In this document: positions 63,828 through 64,000 of the stretch, piece after piece
Layout: the number at the start of each line of letters is the position of its first letter
Numbering within the stretch: the stretch's first letter is position 1
Assembly (NCBI RefSeq): GCF_018130505.1
Contig: NZ_JAFCKH010000003.1
Location: forward strand, 582,191-646,190
Reading direction: 5' to 3'
DNA: 64,000 nt
From: Bradyrhizobium tropiciagri
GTDB taxonomy: Bacteria > Pseudomonadota > Alphaproteobacteria > Rhizobiales > Xanthobacteraceae
Position numbers and translations under genes: made by a program
Notes under the pieces: model-generated
Database searches by the model: none
Seen by the model: only the letters and a program-made list of their open reading frames with translations
What the model was told of the DNA's origin: nothing

Positions 63828-64000
63828 CTTGCGATTGCCCTGCTGTCGGAGGGGGCGCGCTGGCAAAATGTCGAAAAACAACCCCATGCACAGTAGCCGG
63901 CGGCTGCCTGTGTTCGACGAGCAACTGTCCGTAGCGGGTGAAGATGTCGTGTTTTTGTAGCTCGTGATCTGTCGCCTTCGTTTGTGATTTGCAGGTTAGC
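63828..64000. other. Window end, no gene seen
   Basis: The last 173 bp contain no recognisable start or family; the downstream gene is outside the window. Confidence 0.4.

Noticed and set aside
1-64000. CRISPR arrays, insertion sequences, transposases or prophage genes
   Set aside because: No regularly spaced repeats and no transposase, integrase or phage structural gene was recognised anywhere in the window.

Overview
The window looks like chromosome of a Bradyrhizobium-type alphaproteobacterium (Nitrobacteraceae). The evidence is uniformly high G+C with GC-ending codons, a Porin_2-type major porin with the ADLPVKAK maturation region, a MipZ division-site ATPase, the alphaproteobacterial order histone deacetylase-like gene / xseB / dxs / tlyA / RNA methyltransferase, and several families of interspersed palindromes. 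This placement is an inference from gene content; no 16S rRNA gene is present.

Layout. 0-7 kb: a DUF4424 protein, an L,D-transpeptidase lipoprotein, CorA, an SDR, PdxH, a small lipoprotein and a DnaJ-type co-chaperone. 7-13 kb: an ECF sigma/anti-sigma pair, a histidine phosphatase, AroC, a class III cyclase, ClpS and a DUF1194 protein. 13-14 kb: a DUF1778/GNAT toxin-antitoxin pair. 14-20.4 kb: a leftward isoprenoid/RNA-modification cluster (xseB, dxs, nucleoside deoxyribosyltransferase, tlyA, RlmD-like methyltransferase). 20.6-29 kb: a 5'-nucleotidase, a crotonase, a PaoABC-type periplasmic molybdenum aldehyde oxidoreductase, an alpha/beta hydrolase and a DinB protein. 29-36 kb: a BamA gene outside its usual neighbourhood, then a 1221-residue SdrD-B/Ig-like repeat protein. 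36-41 kb: a two-component system, palindromic repeats, a long acyl-CoA dehydrogenase and tRNA-Gln(UUG). 41-43.4 kb: a gene-poor stretch with a decayed ATP-dependent DNA ligase fragment and a beta-helix protein. 43.4-50.8 kb: a porin with a strong terminator, an LLM oxidoreductase, a GST, an SDR with its TetR regulator, a crotonase and MipZ. 50.8-56.6 kb: a LacI-controlled catabolic block (PhyH dioxygenase, MHS-type transporter, TIM-barrel isomerase, glycoside hydrolase) with two perfect operator palindromes. 56.6-64 kb: a short SulP transporter, a CHAD protein, an aldose epimerase-like protein, an unusual TrpRS behind a Trp-codon attenuator, an SDR, and a DUF3830 gene followed by a frameshifted PuuE-like deacetylase.

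The strongest regulatory discovery is upstream of trpS: a 15-codon leader ORF containing tandem Trp codons, followed by segments that can form the alternative 1:2, 2:3 and 3:4 pairings of a classical transcription attenuator. Other notable points are the twin LacI-family palindromes, the multiply frameshifted ligase relic next to tRNA-Gln, the single-base frameshift in the PuuE-like gene, and the giant adhesin-like protein that has neither a Sec signal nor RTX repeats.
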